Shown: positions 8,204 through 17,767, counted from the first letter of the stretch. The stretch: 64,000 bases of DNA from JBLHZY01 sp047631555 (GCA_047631555.1 JBLHZY010000002.1:186001-250000), one strand, 5' to 3'. Translations and numbers: made by a program. Notes: generated by a model not told the origin, from the sequence alone.

Positions 8204-10879
8204 ATGCTGGGTATCGGAACAATCGCCAAAAAGGTTTTTGGCACACCGAATGATCGCGCAATTAAAGCGACCCGCCCGTTGGTCGAAAAGATCAACGCGC
8301 TCGAGCCAGAGTTTCAAGCGCTCAGCGATGAAGAGATAAAAGCCAAAACCGAAGCGCTTGCGATGCGGGCCCAGGGCGGCGAGAGCCTTGATGATTTGCT
8401 CCCCGAAGCTTTTGCCAACTGCCGTGAGGGTGCGCGCCGCGCTCTTGGGCTTCGTGCTTTTGATACGCAGTTGATGGGCGGGATATTCCTGCACCAAGGC
8501 AATATTTCCGAGATGAAAACCGGCGAGGGTAAAACCCTTGTGGCGACCTTCCCTGCTTACCTGAATGCGCTGACCGGCAAGGGCGTTCATATCGTTACGG
8601 TCAATGACTATCTGGCCAAGCGCGATGCGGAATGGATGAGCAAGGTTTACGGCGCTTTGGGCCTGACGACCGGCGTGATTTACCCGCGCCAGCCCGATGA
8701 TGAAAAGCGTGCGGCCTATGCCTCAGACGTGACCTATGCCACGAATAACGAGCTTGGTTTTGACTACCTGCGCGACAATATGAAATCCGAACTTTCGGAC
8801 ATGTATCAGCGCGAACATAACTACGCGATTGTGGATGAGGTGGATTCCATTCTCATCGATGAGGCGCGCACACCGCTGATTATTTCCGGCCCTTCTGAGG
8901 ATCGTTCCGAGCTATATGTAACGCTCGATAAGTTGATCCCAGAGCTGAAGGAAGAGCATTTCGAGCTCGATGAAAAGACGCGTCAGGTGACCTTCACCGA
9001 AGAGGGCAATGAGTTTCTCGAAGAGCTCTTGCATGCGCATGGCGTGCTTGAAGAAGGCTTCACACTTTACGATCCCGAAAGCACAACCATCGTGCATCAC
9101 GTCAATCAAGGACTGAAAGCGCATAAGCTTTTCCTGCGTGATCAGCACTATATTGTGCGTGATGGCGAAGTGGCTTTGATCGATGAATTCACTGGCCGCA
9201 TGATGTCTGGGCGGCGCCTTTCTGACGGGCTGCATCAGGCGATTGAAGCCAAAGAAGGCGTCGAAATTCAGCCAGAGAACGTTACCCTCGCAAGCGTGAC
9301 CTTCCAGAATTATTTCCGCCTCTATAACAAGCTTGCCGGCATGACTGGTACTGCGACAACCGAAGCCGAAGAATTTGCCGAGATTTATGGGCTTGGCGTG
9401 GTTGAGGTTCCGACCAACAAGCCGATTCAGCGTGAAGATGGCCATGATCGCGTTTATCGCTCAGCGGCAGAAAAACACGCGGCGGTTGTTTTGGCGATCA
9501 AGGAGGCCCACGAAAAAGGCCAGCCTGTTCTTGTCGGAACGACCTCGATTGAGAAATCTGAAATGCTGGCCGAGATGCTTAAGGCTGAAGGCCTGCCGCA
9601 TAGCGTTTTGAACGCGCGCCATCACGAGCAAGAAGCGCAGATCGTCGCCGATGCGGGCAAATTTGGCGCGGTAACGATCGCGACAAACATGGCCGGGCGC
9701 GGCACCGATATTCAGCTTGGCGGCAACGTTGAGCTGAAGGTTCTTGATGCGCTCGAAGCTGATCCAGAAGCGAACCCGGACGAGATCCGCAAGCAGATCG
9801 AAGCCGAACACGCCGACGAAAAAGCCAAAGTGCTTGAGGCTGGTGGGCTCTATGTTTTGGCGACAGAGCGCCATGAAAGCCGCCGCATTGATAATCAGTT
9901 GCGCGGTCGCTCCGGGCGCCAAGGGGATCCGGGCCGCTCGCTGTTTTTCCTTTCGCTCGAAGATGATCTGATGCGAATTTTCGGCTCTGATCGGTTGGAA
10001 AAAGTGCTCGGCTCGCTGGGTATGAAAGATGGCGAGGCGATTGTGCATCCTTGGGTGAACAAGTCGCTCGAAAAGGCGCAAGCCAAGGTCGAGGGCCGCA
10101 ACTTTGATATTCGCAAGCAATTGCTGAAATTCGATGATGTGATGAACGATCAGCGCAAGGTTATCTTTAGCCAGCGTCGCGAAATCATGGAAGCTGATAA
10201 CCTTGGTGAGATCGTCGAAGATATGCGCCATCAGGTTGTTGAAGATCTTGTCGATGAGTTCATTCCGCCCAAAAGCTATGCGGATCAGTGGGATGCTGAG
10301 GGGCTTTACGTGGCCGCGATGGAGAAGCTCGGCGTTGATGTTCCTGTGGTGCTTTGGGCCGAGGAAGAGGGCGTTGATGATGGTGATATTCGCGAACGTC
10401 TGATCGAAGCGACGGATGCCCTGATCGCGGATAAGGCTGAAAAGTTTGGGCCGGAGGCGATGGTGCAGGTTCAAAAGCATTATCTGCTCGATACGATCGA
10501 TACCAAATGGCGCGAGCACTTGATTACGCTTGAGCATCTTCGCTCGGTTGTTGGGTTTCGCGGCTATGCGCAACGTGATCCGTTGAACGAGTATAAAAGC
10601 GAGAGCTTTCAGTTGTTTGAAACGATGTTGGACGGGTTGCGAAGCGATGTGACGCAGAAAATGGCGCATGTTCAGCCGATGTCTGAAGATCAGCGCGCCG
10701 CGATGATGCAGCAGCTTTTGGCTCAACAAGACGCGTTGCGGGTGAACGGCGAAACCCCACCGGCCGCAGCTGGTTTTGACGAGAACGATCCAACGACATG
10801 GGGCAATCCGGGGCGCAACGATGCCTGCCCATGTGGTTCTGGTGACAAATTCAAGCACTGCCACGGCAAGATTGAATAG
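8204..10879 (+). CDS. secA: Preprotein translocase ATPase SecA
   Basis: SecA drives Sec-dependent export of preproteins through SecYEG. From the ATG at 8204 the product is 891 residues. It shows the DEAD-type motor (MKTGEGKTLVA Walker A, VDEVDSILIDEARTPL Walker B region), the preprotein cross-linking domain, NBD2 (TNMAGRGTDIQLGG), the helical scaffold, and the C-terminal zinc-binding SecB/ribosome-contact motif CPCGSGDKFKHCHG. GGCGGAG precedes the ATG. An in-frame upstream extension lacks SecA similarity. It is divergent from the PPIase operon, so two export-related units share one control region. Confidence 0.98.
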   Translation: MLGIGTIAKKVFGTPNDRAIKATRPLVEKINALEPEFQALSDEEIKAKTEALAMRAQGGESLDDLLPEAFANCREGARRALGLRAFDTQLMGGIFLHQGNISEMKTGEGKTLVATFPAYLNALTGKGVHIVTVNDYLAKRDAEWMSKVYGALGLTTGVIYPRQPDDEKRAAYASDVTYATNNELGFDYLRDNMKSELSDMYQREHNYAIVDEVDSILIDEARTPLIISGPSEDRSELYVTLDKLIPELKEEHFELDEKTRQVTFTEEGNEFLEELLHAHGVLEEGFTLYDPESTTIVHHVNQGLKAHKLFLRDQHYIVRDGEVALIDEFTGRMMSGRRLSDGLHQAIEAKEGVEIQPENVTLASVTFQNYFRLYNKLAGMTGTATTEAEEFAEIYGLGVVEVPTNKPIQREDGHDRVYRSAAEKHAAVVLAIKEAHEKGQPVLVGTTSIEKSEMLAEMLKAEGLPHSVLNARHHEQEAQIVADAGKFGAVTIATNMAGRGTDIQLGGNVELKVLDALEADPEANPDEIRKQIEAEHADEKAKVLEAGGLYVLATERHESRRIDNQLRGRSGRQGDPGRSLFFLSLEDDLMRIFGSDRLEKVLGSLGMKDGEAIVHPWVNKSLEKAQAKVEGRNFDIRKQLLKFDDVMNDQRKVIFSQRREIMEADNLGEIVEDMRHQVVEDLVDEFIPPKSYADQWDAEGLYVAAMEKLGVDVPVVLWAEEEGVDDGDIRERLIEATDALIADKAEKFGPEAMVQVQKHYLLDTIDTKWREHLITLEHLRSVVGFRGYAQRDPLNEYKSESFQLFETMLDGLRSDVTQKMAHVQPMSEDQRAAMMQQLLAQQDALRVNGETPPAAAGFDENDPTTWGNPGRNDACPCGSGDKFKHCHGKIE

Positions 10880-10966
10880 CGCAGTTGTGATGCCCTCATA
10901 GCATGTAGTTGTTTTCAAACAGGCAACTGTGGATTCGCGAAATGCGCCGGAATAAGGCGAAAAAAT

Positions 10967-10998
10967 GGCGCTGCCCGCAAAGGGCGGCGCCTATTTTT
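10967..10998 (+). terminator. Terminator downstream of secA
   Basis: A GGCGCTGCCC arm pairs with GGGCGGCGCC (one G-T wobble), with loop GCAAA, followed by TATTTTT. It lies about 90 bases after the secA stop. Confidence 0.8.
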
Positions 10999-11150
10999 CA
11001 TAGATTTGGTGGTTGCTTTGGGTGGCCGCACAAATTGTAGCGGAAACCTGAAAACCTTACCAAACAGTTAATTTTTTGCTGCTGGCCTTAGAATGGGCAC
11101 ATTGAGACGTCAGATTGTTTCCAACCATAGAATGGTGAGGGAGTAATGCT

Positions 11151-12119
11151 GTGTTAAAGCGTTCTACAATTATTCGGTCTGGAATGGTGCTGCTTATTGC
11201 CGCCGCGACAGGCCACTTCATGCAAAACGGCGATGCCATCGCATCGAAGTTTGGCCCCGGTGATGATGCAACGCCAACGCCATCTTTGGCGTCGGGAGTT
11301 CCGTTGCCGCCCATGGCGCTTGGCCAGCCTTCCAATCTTCCATTCGTTGCAAGCGGGCTTTCGGATCGCATTGCACGGCTCGCATTGCAGGCTGGCCCTT
11401 CTGTGGAGGCGGAAATTCAACAATCGCCGTTTGAATTTGTCTGCCAGCCGGAATTTTCAGCCGCGGCTTTGCCGGGCGCGCAGTTGAGCATAACTTTGAT
11501 AGCGCCATGCAATGCCTCGCAAAGCGTTAAGGTGAAGCATTCGGGCCTAACTTTCAGCCTCGCGACAGATCAACAGGGCGTTTTGACATTCCTGATGCCG
11601 GCGCTCGAGCAAGAAGCGCTGGTGAGCCTGACCTTGGGCGACGGCGCGGAATACGAATTGGCGGCCGAAGTTCCGGATGCTAATTCCTATAAACGGGCTG
11701 CATTTCAGTGGCAGGGAGCTGAGGGTTTTGCCGTTCATGCCTTTGAAAATGGGGCAGATTACGGTGAGTTAGGGCATGTTTTTGCCGAGGCGCCGCGCGA
11801 CCCATCAATGGCCAAAGTGCTTGAAGGCGGCTACATGACGCTGCTTGGTGAGGCGAGTTCGCCCGAGGCCTATCATGCCCAAGTCTATACATTGTCGATC
11901 GCAAATTCGGGCGCGGCGTCGCATGTCGATCTGGTCGTTGAGGCGGAAGTGCAAGAAACGAACTGTGCGCGCGAAATACACGGCCAAGCTCTGCAATTTG
12001 GCGGGGCGAAAGCGCCAGTTTCGATCGATGTCGAACTGGCTGTTCCCGATTGTGATGCAATTGGTGATTTTCTCGTGTTGAATAACTTGCTCGAAGACAT
12101 GACAATCGTCTCAAATTGA
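11151..12119 (+). CDS. Exported or membrane-anchored protein of unknown function beside secA
   Basis: The 322-residue product starts at a GTG with GAGGGAG seven bases upstream; the nearby ATG at 11146 runs into a stop. Residues about 10-25 are hydrophobic (signal peptide or anchor), followed by a Pro/Ala-rich linker and a mainly beta domain with four widely spaced Cys (FVCQP, IAPCN, ETNCAR, PDCDA), consistent with periplasmic disulfides. I recall related Rhodobacteraceae proteins in this position, sometimes labelled translocase apparently by neighbourhood; nothing here shows a translocase. The PstS-like/OmpA gene follows after 21 bases, so the two probably act together in the envelope. Confidence 0.7.
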   Translation: MLKRSTIIRSGMVLLIAAATGHFMQNGDAIASKFGPGDDATPTPSLASGVPLPPMALGQPSNLPFVASGLSDRIARLALQAGPSVEAEIQQSPFEFVCQPEFSAAALPGAQLSITLIAPCNASQSVKVKHSGLTFSLATDQQGVLTFLMPALEQEALVSLTLGDGAEYELAAEVPDANSYKRAAFQWQGAEGFAVHAFENGADYGELGHVFAEAPRDPSMAKVLEGGYMTLLGEASSPEAYHAQVYTLSIANSGAASHVDLVVEAEVQETNCAREIHGQALQFGGAKAPVSIDVELAVPDCDAIGDFLVLNNLLEDMTIVSN

Positions 12120-12140
12120 CGCTGTCCTGACGGAGCAAAT

Positions 12141-13697
12141 ATGCAAATTTTTCGTGCGGCCATATGTGCCGCACTTTTCCTTTTTGGAATGGCGGCAAGC
12201 GCGCAGGATGTAACCCTGACATCGCGCGATGGCTCTGTGGCGCTTTCGGGCATGTTGTTGGGATATGACGGCGAGTTCTATCGCATCGACTCTGATTATG
12301 GCGTTCTGACGGTCGACGGCAGCGGCGTAAATTGCGAAGGCCCAGGTTGCCCGGACCTTGAAAACTTTGTGGCGCGTGTTCGATTTTCTGGGGCGCGCAC
12401 AATGGGCGAAGTTCTGATGCCGGCGCTGATCGAGGCCTTTGCGGCACGCAATGGCTATCAAGTCGGACGTTTGGGCGGGGATGAACCGACGCGCTATTCC
12501 TATCAACTTTCGGATCGCAAAACGGGCGCGCTGTCGGCCGAGTTTGCTTTTCACGCCAGTTCCTCAGAGGAGGGCTTTGCGGATTTATTGGCCGAAGAAG
12601 CGGATATCGTTTTGTCTCTGCGTGAGGTGCGCCGGGATGAGGTTCTTCGCGGGCATGAGATTGGACTTGGGCGCTTATCGGATGCAAATCGCAGTCGCGT
12701 TGTGGCGCTGGATGGGCTGGTTCCCTTGGTGCCGAAGGAAAATCCGCTGCGCACAATTCCGATAGAAAATCTGGGGGCGTTGTTTGCTGGCGAGATCACC
12801 AATTGGCAGGATATTGGCGGCCAAGATGCGCCCGTTGCTTTGCATCTTCGCGCAGAGGGGTCGGGCCTTGCGGATGTTTTTATGCGCCGGGTTATGGGGC
12901 CATCCGGGAAAAACCTGGCGGCTGAAATTACCCTTCACGATACGAACGCCTCACTCGCGGAAGCTGTTGCGCGCGACCCCTATGCCATCGGAATGGGTAG
13001 CCAATCTGAGCGGGGCCGCACCAAGGCTTTGGCTTTGACCGGGGCTTGTGGATTTGCAGCGTCCGCCAATCCGCGCTCGCTAAAAACAGAGGACTATCCG
13101 CTAACTGCACCCTTGTTTTTGTATATTCCGGCGCGCAGGCTTCCGGCCCTTGCGCGGGAATTTTTAGCCTATGTGCAGTCGCCGCCCGCGCAGATGGTTA
13201 TTCGTAGGGCTGGGTTTGTTGATCAAAGCCTTTCTGAAATTCCGCTTTCATTACAGGGCGCTAGACTATCGAATGCCATTCAGGCAGCCGGACCAGAGAT
13301 TTCGCTTGAAGCGTTGCAGGCAATGGTAACGGCGCTTGACGGTGCGAAGCGGCTTTCTTTGAGCTTCAGATTTGAGGGCGGATCCACAGCGCTGGACGCA
13401 CAATCGCGTTCCAACGTTATGCTCTTGGCGCGCGCAATGGAGGCGGGCATTTTTGATGGCCGCAGTTTGCTTTTTGCGGGATTTAGCGATGGGGCTGGCG
13501 CCGCTTCGTTGAACAAAAGATTATCTGAGCGGCGCGCAAAGGTTGTCCGTGATGCGATCCAAAGGGCTGCGCCTTCGGTAGCCCCGCGAGCGATAGAATT
13601 TCAGATAGAGCCCTTTGGCGAAGCAATGCCAATGGCCTGTGATGATACGGATTGGGGGCGAGAGCTTAACCGCCGCGTCGAGGTTTGGGTGCGCTAG
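12141..13697 (+). CDS. PstS-like phosphate-binding domain fused to OmpA peptidoglycan-binding domain
   Basis: The 518-residue protein has a signal peptide (MQIFRAAICAALFLFGMAASA), a short beta region, a periplasmic binding-protein module of the PstS type (about 80-350; FAGEITNWQDIGG and HLRAEGSGLADVF match the family) and a C-terminal OmpA-like domain (about 395-518; FAGFSDGAGAASLNKRLSERRA and LNRRVEVWVR). It should be tethered to peptidoglycan in the periplasm. A ligand is not proven; phosphate is inferred from the fold. It follows the unknown exported protein by 21 bases and overlaps the convergent radC end by 4 bases. Confidence 0.85.
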   Translation: MQIFRAAICAALFLFGMAASAQDVTLTSRDGSVALSGMLLGYDGEFYRIDSDYGVLTVDGSGVNCEGPGCPDLENFVARVRFSGARTMGEVLMPALIEAFAARNGYQVGRLGGDEPTRYSYQLSDRKTGALSAEFAFHASSSEEGFADLLAEEADIVLSLREVRRDEVLRGHEIGLGRLSDANRSRVVALDGLVPLVPKENPLRTIPIENLGALFAGEITNWQDIGGQDAPVALHLRAEGSGLADVFMRRVMGPSGKNLAAEITLHDTNASLAEAVARDPYAIGMGSQSERGRTKALALTGACGFAASANPRSLKTEDYPLTAPLFLYIPARRLPALAREFLAYVQSPPAQMVIRRAGFVDQSLSEIPLSLQGARLSNAIQAAGPEISLEALQAMVTALDGAKRLSLSFRFEGGSTALDAQSRSNVMLLARAMEAGIFDGRSLLFAGFSDGAGAASLNKRLSERRAKVVRDAIQRAAPSVAPRAIEFQIEPFGEAMPMACDDTDWGRELNRRVEVWVR

Positions 13698-14464
13698 AGA
13701 TAGCCTTCAGATTTGAAGCTTAGTTCCGTCGATTTGCCGATGATTAGGTGATCGTGGAGGCTTAGATCAAGCGCCTCCGCGGCATCGCGGATTTGCATTG
13801 TCATCGTGATATCAGCCTGAGAGGGCGTTGGATCGCCTGAGGGGTGATTGTGCACGAGGATAAGCGAGGACGCGTTGAGCTCAAGCGCGCGTTTGACCAC
13901 TTCGCGGGGGTAAACGGGGACGTGGTCGACCGTACCTTTGGCTTGCTCTTCGTCGGCAATAAGTACGTTTTTGCGATCGAGAAAAAGCACGCGAAATTGC
14001 TCGGTTTCGCGGTGGGCCATGGTTGTATGGCAATAATCTAGGAGGGCATCCCAGCTGCTGATCGCGTGGCGCTGAATAACGCGGGCGCGGGCAAGGCGAT
14101 GGGCGGCAGCTTCGACGATCTTGAGCTCAAGAACAACGGCATCGCCGATACCTTTCACTTCAGCCAATCGCTCTGGCGGGGCGGAGAGCACGCGATTGAA
14201 GTCGCCAAAGCGCTCCAGAAGGGCGTGAGCGAGCGGCTTTACATCTTGGCGCGGAATGGCGCGAAAGAGCACGAGTTCGAGAAGTTCATAATCGGGCAGG
14301 GCCGCTGCACCGCCTATGGCAAAGCGTTCGCGCAGGCGCTTGCGATGGTCTTTGATATAGGAGGGGAGGCGCGCCTTGAGCGGCAGCGCTACAGGCGCAA
14401 CAGTTTCATCCAGCTCAAAGAGCTGGGGCATCTCGGCAAAATGGGAAGGGCGCGGCGTTGTCAT
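13694..14464 (-). CDS. radC: RadC-family JAB/MPN domain protein
   Basis: The 256-residue protein has an N-terminal helix-hairpin-helix part (VKGIGDAVVLELKIVEAA) and a JAMM/JAB metalloprotease-like domain with the metal ligands in LVHNHPSGDPTPSQAD, the usual RadC arrangement. Despite the name, a DNA repair function is not established for the family. The start at 14464 is consistent with an upstream gap holding an 18-base palindrome. It lies downstream of dnaJ on the same strand. Confidence 0.93.
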   Translation of the reverse strand: MTTPRPSHFAEMPQLFELDETVAPVALPLKARLPSYIKDHRKRLRERFAIGGAAALPDYELLELVLFRAIPRQDVKPLAHALLERFGDFNRVLSAPPERLAEVKGIGDAVVLELKIVEAAAHRLARARVIQRHAISSWDALLDYCHTTMAHRETEQFRVLFLDRKNVLIADEEQAKGTVDHVPVYPREVVKRALELNASSLILVHNHPSGDPTPSQADITMTMQIRDAAEALDLSLHDHLIIGKSTELSFKSEGYL

Positions 14465-14497
14465 AAAGAGAACGCTGCGCCGATTCGCTGAAGATAT

Positions 14498-14515
14498 GGT
14501 TAACGCGCGTTAACC
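14498..14515. repeat. 18-base perfect palindrome between dnaJ and radC
   Basis: GGTTAACGCGCGTTAACC reads the same on both strands. It abuts the dnaJ stop codon and lies 33 bases before the radC ATG. No T-run follows on either strand, so an intrinsic terminator is unlikely. The two TTAA half-sites are 6 bases apart, not the 7 of a classical CtrA site. It may be an operator for radC. Confidence 0.5.
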
Positions 14516-15676
14516 CTAGCTCTGGCTGCTTTTCATGCCGTCCCAGAAGCCTTTGACCTTAGTGAAAAAGCTGCTGCTTTCGGGATTGTTGTCTTCGCTC
14601 AGCTTATCAAATTCGCGCAAAAGCTCTTTCTGGCGCGAAGTGAGATTCACTGGCGTTTCAACGGCCAATTCGATCATCATATCGCCAGCTCCGCCGCCGC
14701 GAAGGGCAGGCATGCCTTTGCCACGCAGGCGCATCTGGCGGCCAGACTGGCTTCCTGATGGGATCTTCACGCGGCTGCGGCCGCCATCGATTGTTGGCAC
14801 TTCGATATCGCCACCAAGCGCTGCGGATGTGATTGAGACGGGGACCAGACAGAAGAGATGCGCGCCCTCTCGTTGGAAGAGCGCGTGTTCTGCGACCTCG
14901 ATGAAGATATAGAGATCGCCTGTTGGGCCGCCGCGCAGGCCCGCTTCGCCTTCACCAGCGAGGCGGATACGTGTCCCGGTTTCGACGCCAGCGGGGATGT
15001 TGACCGAAAGCGAGCGATCTTTTTCCAAGCGGCCAGATCCGGCACAGCTTGCGCAAGGGTTCTTGATCGTCTGGCCCATACCTGAGCAGGTTGGGCAGGT
15101 ACGTTCGACTGTAAAGAAGCCTTGTTGCGCGCGTACTTTTCCCATGCCCGAGCATGTCGGGCAGGTTACCGGCTCCGCGCCATTTTCCGCGCCAGTGCCT
15201 TCGCAGGACGTGCAGGAAACGGATGTTGGCACGTTGATGGTTTTTTGAATGCCAGAGAAGGCCTCTTCGAGGGAGACCCGAAGATTATAGCGCAGGTCAG
15301 AGCCGCGCGTCGCCCGGCTTCGCGCGCCGCCACGTCCGCCGCCACCCATGAAATCACCAAAGAGATCATCGAAAACATCTGAGAAGGCCGAGGAGAAATC
15401 GCCCTGTCCGCCGCCGCCGCCAAACCCGCCGGGGCGCCCGCCTCCGCCGCCTTCAAAGGCAGCGTGGCCGTAGCGATCATAGGCGGCTTTTTTCTCGGGA
15501 TCTTTCAGAACATCGTAGGCCTCATTGGCCTCTTTAAATTGTTCTTCAGCTTTAGGATTATCGGAATTGCGATCAGGATGGAGCTCTTTCGCTTTGGTGC
15601 GATAGCCCTTCTTGATCTCATCCGCACTGGCGCCTTTTGCGACGCCAAGCGTTTCATAATAATCGCGTTTTGCCAT
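14516..15676 (-). CDS. dnaJ: Chaperone co-factor DnaJ (Hsp40)
   Basis: DnaJ delivers unfolded clients to DnaK and stimulates its ATPase. The 386-residue product is type I: J domain (about 1-70, with HPD in KELHPDRN), Gly/Phe-rich linker (about 75-125), a zinc-finger domain with four CxxCxG-type repeats (CTSCEGTG, CPTCSGMG twice, CASCAGSG) and the C-terminal substrate domains. It lies 74 bases downstream of dnaK, separated by a hairpin that may tune dnaK/dnaJ ratio. Confidence 0.97.
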   Translation of the reverse strand: MAKRDYYETLGVAKGASADEIKKGYRTKAKELHPDRNSDNPKAEEQFKEANEAYDVLKDPEKKAAYDRYGHAAFEGGGGGRPGGFGGGGGQGDFSSAFSDVFDDLFGDFMGGGGRGGARSRATRGSDLRYNLRVSLEEAFSGIQKTINVPTSVSCTSCEGTGAENGAEPVTCPTCSGMGKVRAQQGFFTVERTCPTCSGMGQTIKNPCASCAGSGRLEKDRSLSVNIPAGVETGTRIRLAGEGEAGLRGGPTGDLYIFIEVAEHALFQREGAHLFCLVPVSITSAALGGDIEVPTIDGGRSRVKIPSGSQSGRQMRLRGKGMPALRGGGAGDMMIELAVETPVNLTSRQKELLREFDKLSEDNNPESSSFFTKVKGFWDGMKSSQS

Positions 15677-15701
15677 GAGTTTTCCCTCCGGGAACGCGAA
15701 G

Positions 15702-15728
15702 GGTCAGCCCAGAAAAACCGGGCTGACC
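15702..15728 (-). other. Intercistronic hairpin between dnaK and dnaJ
   Basis: Nine-base perfect arms GGTCAGCCC and GGGCTGACC enclose a 9-base loop. No T-run follows in the direction of transcription, so it is more likely an mRNA processing or stability element, or a weak attenuator, than a full terminator. The dnaJ ATG is 25 bases further on. Confidence 0.6.
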
Positions 15729-15750
15729 AATCGGACCCTAGACGCGGGGA

Positions 15751-17661
15751 TTAACCGCGCTTTTCGTCGTCCAGATCTTCGAAATCAGCATCGACGATGT
15801 CATCGTCAACACTTGATGGGCCTTCATCGACATCCGATTCAGCGCCAGCTTCGGCTTGTTGCGATTTGTAGATCGCTTCGCCAAGCTTCATCGCAGCTTC
15901 AGTTACGTTCTGAATGCCGGATTTGATCTTAGAGGCATCTTCGGTTTCGAGCTGCTCGTTGAGAGCAACAATGGCAAGCTCGATAGCTTCGATCGTTGTT
16001 GGATCGACTTTATCTTTATGCTCTTCCATCGCTTTTTCAGTCGAATGGATCAGGCTTTCGGCCTGGTTCTTCGCTTCTACAAGCTCTTTGCGATCTTTAT
16101 CAGACTCAGCATTTGCTTCGGCGTCTTTGACCATTTGTTCGATGTCCGCATCCGACAGACCGCCGGAAGCTTGGATCGTGATCTTGTGCTCTTTGCCTGT
16201 GCCTTTGTCCTTGGCAGCCACTTCAACGATACCGTTGGCATCGATGTCGAAGGTTACTTCGATCTGTGGCAGGCCGCGGGGCGCGGGCGGGATCTCTTCG
16301 AGATTGAACTGACCGAGCATTTTGTTATCGGCGGCCATTTCACGCTCGCCTTGGAAGACGCGCAGGGTCACTGCGTTTTGGTTGTCTTCGGCGGTCGAGA
16401 AGATTTGGCTTTTCTTAGTTGGGATCGTTGTGTTGCGATCGATCAAACGCGTGAACACGCCGCCGAGCGTTTCAATCCCAAGGGAAAGCGGCGTTACATC
16501 GAGAAGAACAACGTCTTTCACGTCGCCCTGAAGAACACCGGCCTGAATGGCCGCACCAAGAGCAACAACCTCGTCCGGGTTCACACCTTTATGAGGCTCT
16601 TTGCCAAAGAACTTGGTCACTTCTTCGATCACGCGAGGCATACGTGTCATACCGCCAACAAGAACGATTTCGTCGATGTCGCCAGTCGAGATGCCGGCAT
16701 CTTTGAGCGCGGCTTGGCAAGGCTTGATCGAGGCTTTGATCAGATCGCTTACGAGGCTTTCCAGCTTAGCGCGTGTCAGCTTCATCACCATGTGAAGCGG
16801 CTGGCCATCTTTGCCCATCGAGATAAACGGTTGGTTGATCTCGGTTTGGCTGGAAGACGAAAGCTCGATCTTGGCTTTTTCAGCTGCTTCTTTGAGGCGC
16901 TGAAGAGCCATCTTATCTTTGGTCAGATCGACGCTGTGCTCTTTTTTGAATTCGCCCGCAAGGTAGCTCACGATGCGCATGTCGAAATCTTCGCCGCCAA
17001 GGAATGTATCCCCGTTGGTCGATTTCACTTCAAAGAGGCCGTCATCGATCTCAAGGATGGTCACGTCAAAAGTACCGCCGCCAAGGTCATAGACCGCGAT
17101 TGTTTTGGTTTCTTTCTTGTCGAGGCCGTAAGCAAGCGCAGCCGCTGTTGGCTCGTTGATGATCCGCAGCACTTCGAGACCAGCGATTTTGCCGGCGTCT
17201 TTGGTGGCTTGGCGTTGAGCATCGTTGAAGTAGGCCGGAACGGTGATAACCGCTTGGGTCACTTCTTCGCCAAGGTAGCTCTCAGCGGTTTCTTTCATCT
17301 TGCCAAGAATGAAGGCCGAGATCTGGCTTGGGCTGTATTTTTCGCCTTGGGCTTCAACCCATGCGTCGCCGTTGCCGCCATTGACCAATTCATAAGGCAG
17401 GTTCTTTTTGTCTTTTGCGAGATCCGCATCGTCAAACCGGCGCCCGATCAGGCGCTTGACGGCGAAAATCGTATTTGTAGGGTTTGTAACGGCTTGGCGT
17501 TTTGCTGGCTGGCCAACAAGACGCTCATTGTCGGTGAATCCGACGATGGAAGGCGTTGTCCGTGCGCCTTCTGCGTTTTCGATAACGCGCGGTTGCGCGC
17601 CGTCCATGATTGCGACGCAGGAGTTTGTGGTCCCGAGGTCGATACCAATGACTTTAGCCAT
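15751..17661 (-). CDS. dnaK: Molecular chaperone DnaK (Hsp70)
   Basis: DnaK is the ATP-dependent Hsp70 that binds exposed hydrophobic segments of client proteins. From the ATG at 17661 (MAKVIGIDLGTTNSC) the product is 636 residues, the standard length. ATPase landmarks are DLGTTNSCVA, YDLGGGTFDVTI and the VLVGGMTRMPRV signature; the substrate domain begins near 385 and the acidic C-terminal lid ends with DDDIVDADFEDLDDEKRG. A reading starting 18 codons upstream lacks homology. A candidate RpoH promoter lies about 107-135 bases upstream. Confidence 0.98.
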   Translation of the reverse strand: MAKVIGIDLGTTNSCVAIMDGAQPRVIENAEGARTTPSIVGFTDNERLVGQPAKRQAVTNPTNTIFAVKRLIGRRFDDADLAKDKKNLPYELVNGGNGDAWVEAQGEKYSPSQISAFILGKMKETAESYLGEEVTQAVITVPAYFNDAQRQATKDAGKIAGLEVLRIINEPTAAALAYGLDKKETKTIAVYDLGGGTFDVTILEIDDGLFEVKSTNGDTFLGGEDFDMRIVSYLAGEFKKEHSVDLTKDKMALQRLKEAAEKAKIELSSSSQTEINQPFISMGKDGQPLHMVMKLTRAKLESLVSDLIKASIKPCQAALKDAGISTGDIDEIVLVGGMTRMPRVIEEVTKFFGKEPHKGVNPDEVVALGAAIQAGVLQGDVKDVVLLDVTPLSLGIETLGGVFTRLIDRNTTIPTKKSQIFSTAEDNQNAVTLRVFQGEREMAADNKMLGQFNLEEIPPAPRGLPQIEVTFDIDANGIVEVAAKDKGTGKEHKITIQASGGLSDADIEQMVKDAEANAESDKDRKELVEAKNQAESLIHSTEKAMEEHKDKVDPTTIEAIELAIVALNEQLETEDASKIKSGIQNVTEAAMKLGEAIYKSQQAEAGAESDVDEGPSSVDDDIVDADFEDLDDEKRG

Positions 17662-17767
17662 ACTTAATTCCTCTTCTAGGCGATAAGGGTTGCGAGCCCG
17701 TTGCGGCACCCGCATCCGATCCCAAATTTCTGGCGCACATCTAAGAGATGCGCCGGCTTCTGGGGGT

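Noticed and set aside
9461..10918. 485-codon minus-strand open frame opposite secA
   Set aside because: No family pattern or start signal; antisense shadow.
15856..17667. 603-codon plus-strand open frame opposite dnaK
   Set aside because: Mirror of highly biased dnaK codons; a well-known artefact of this gene.
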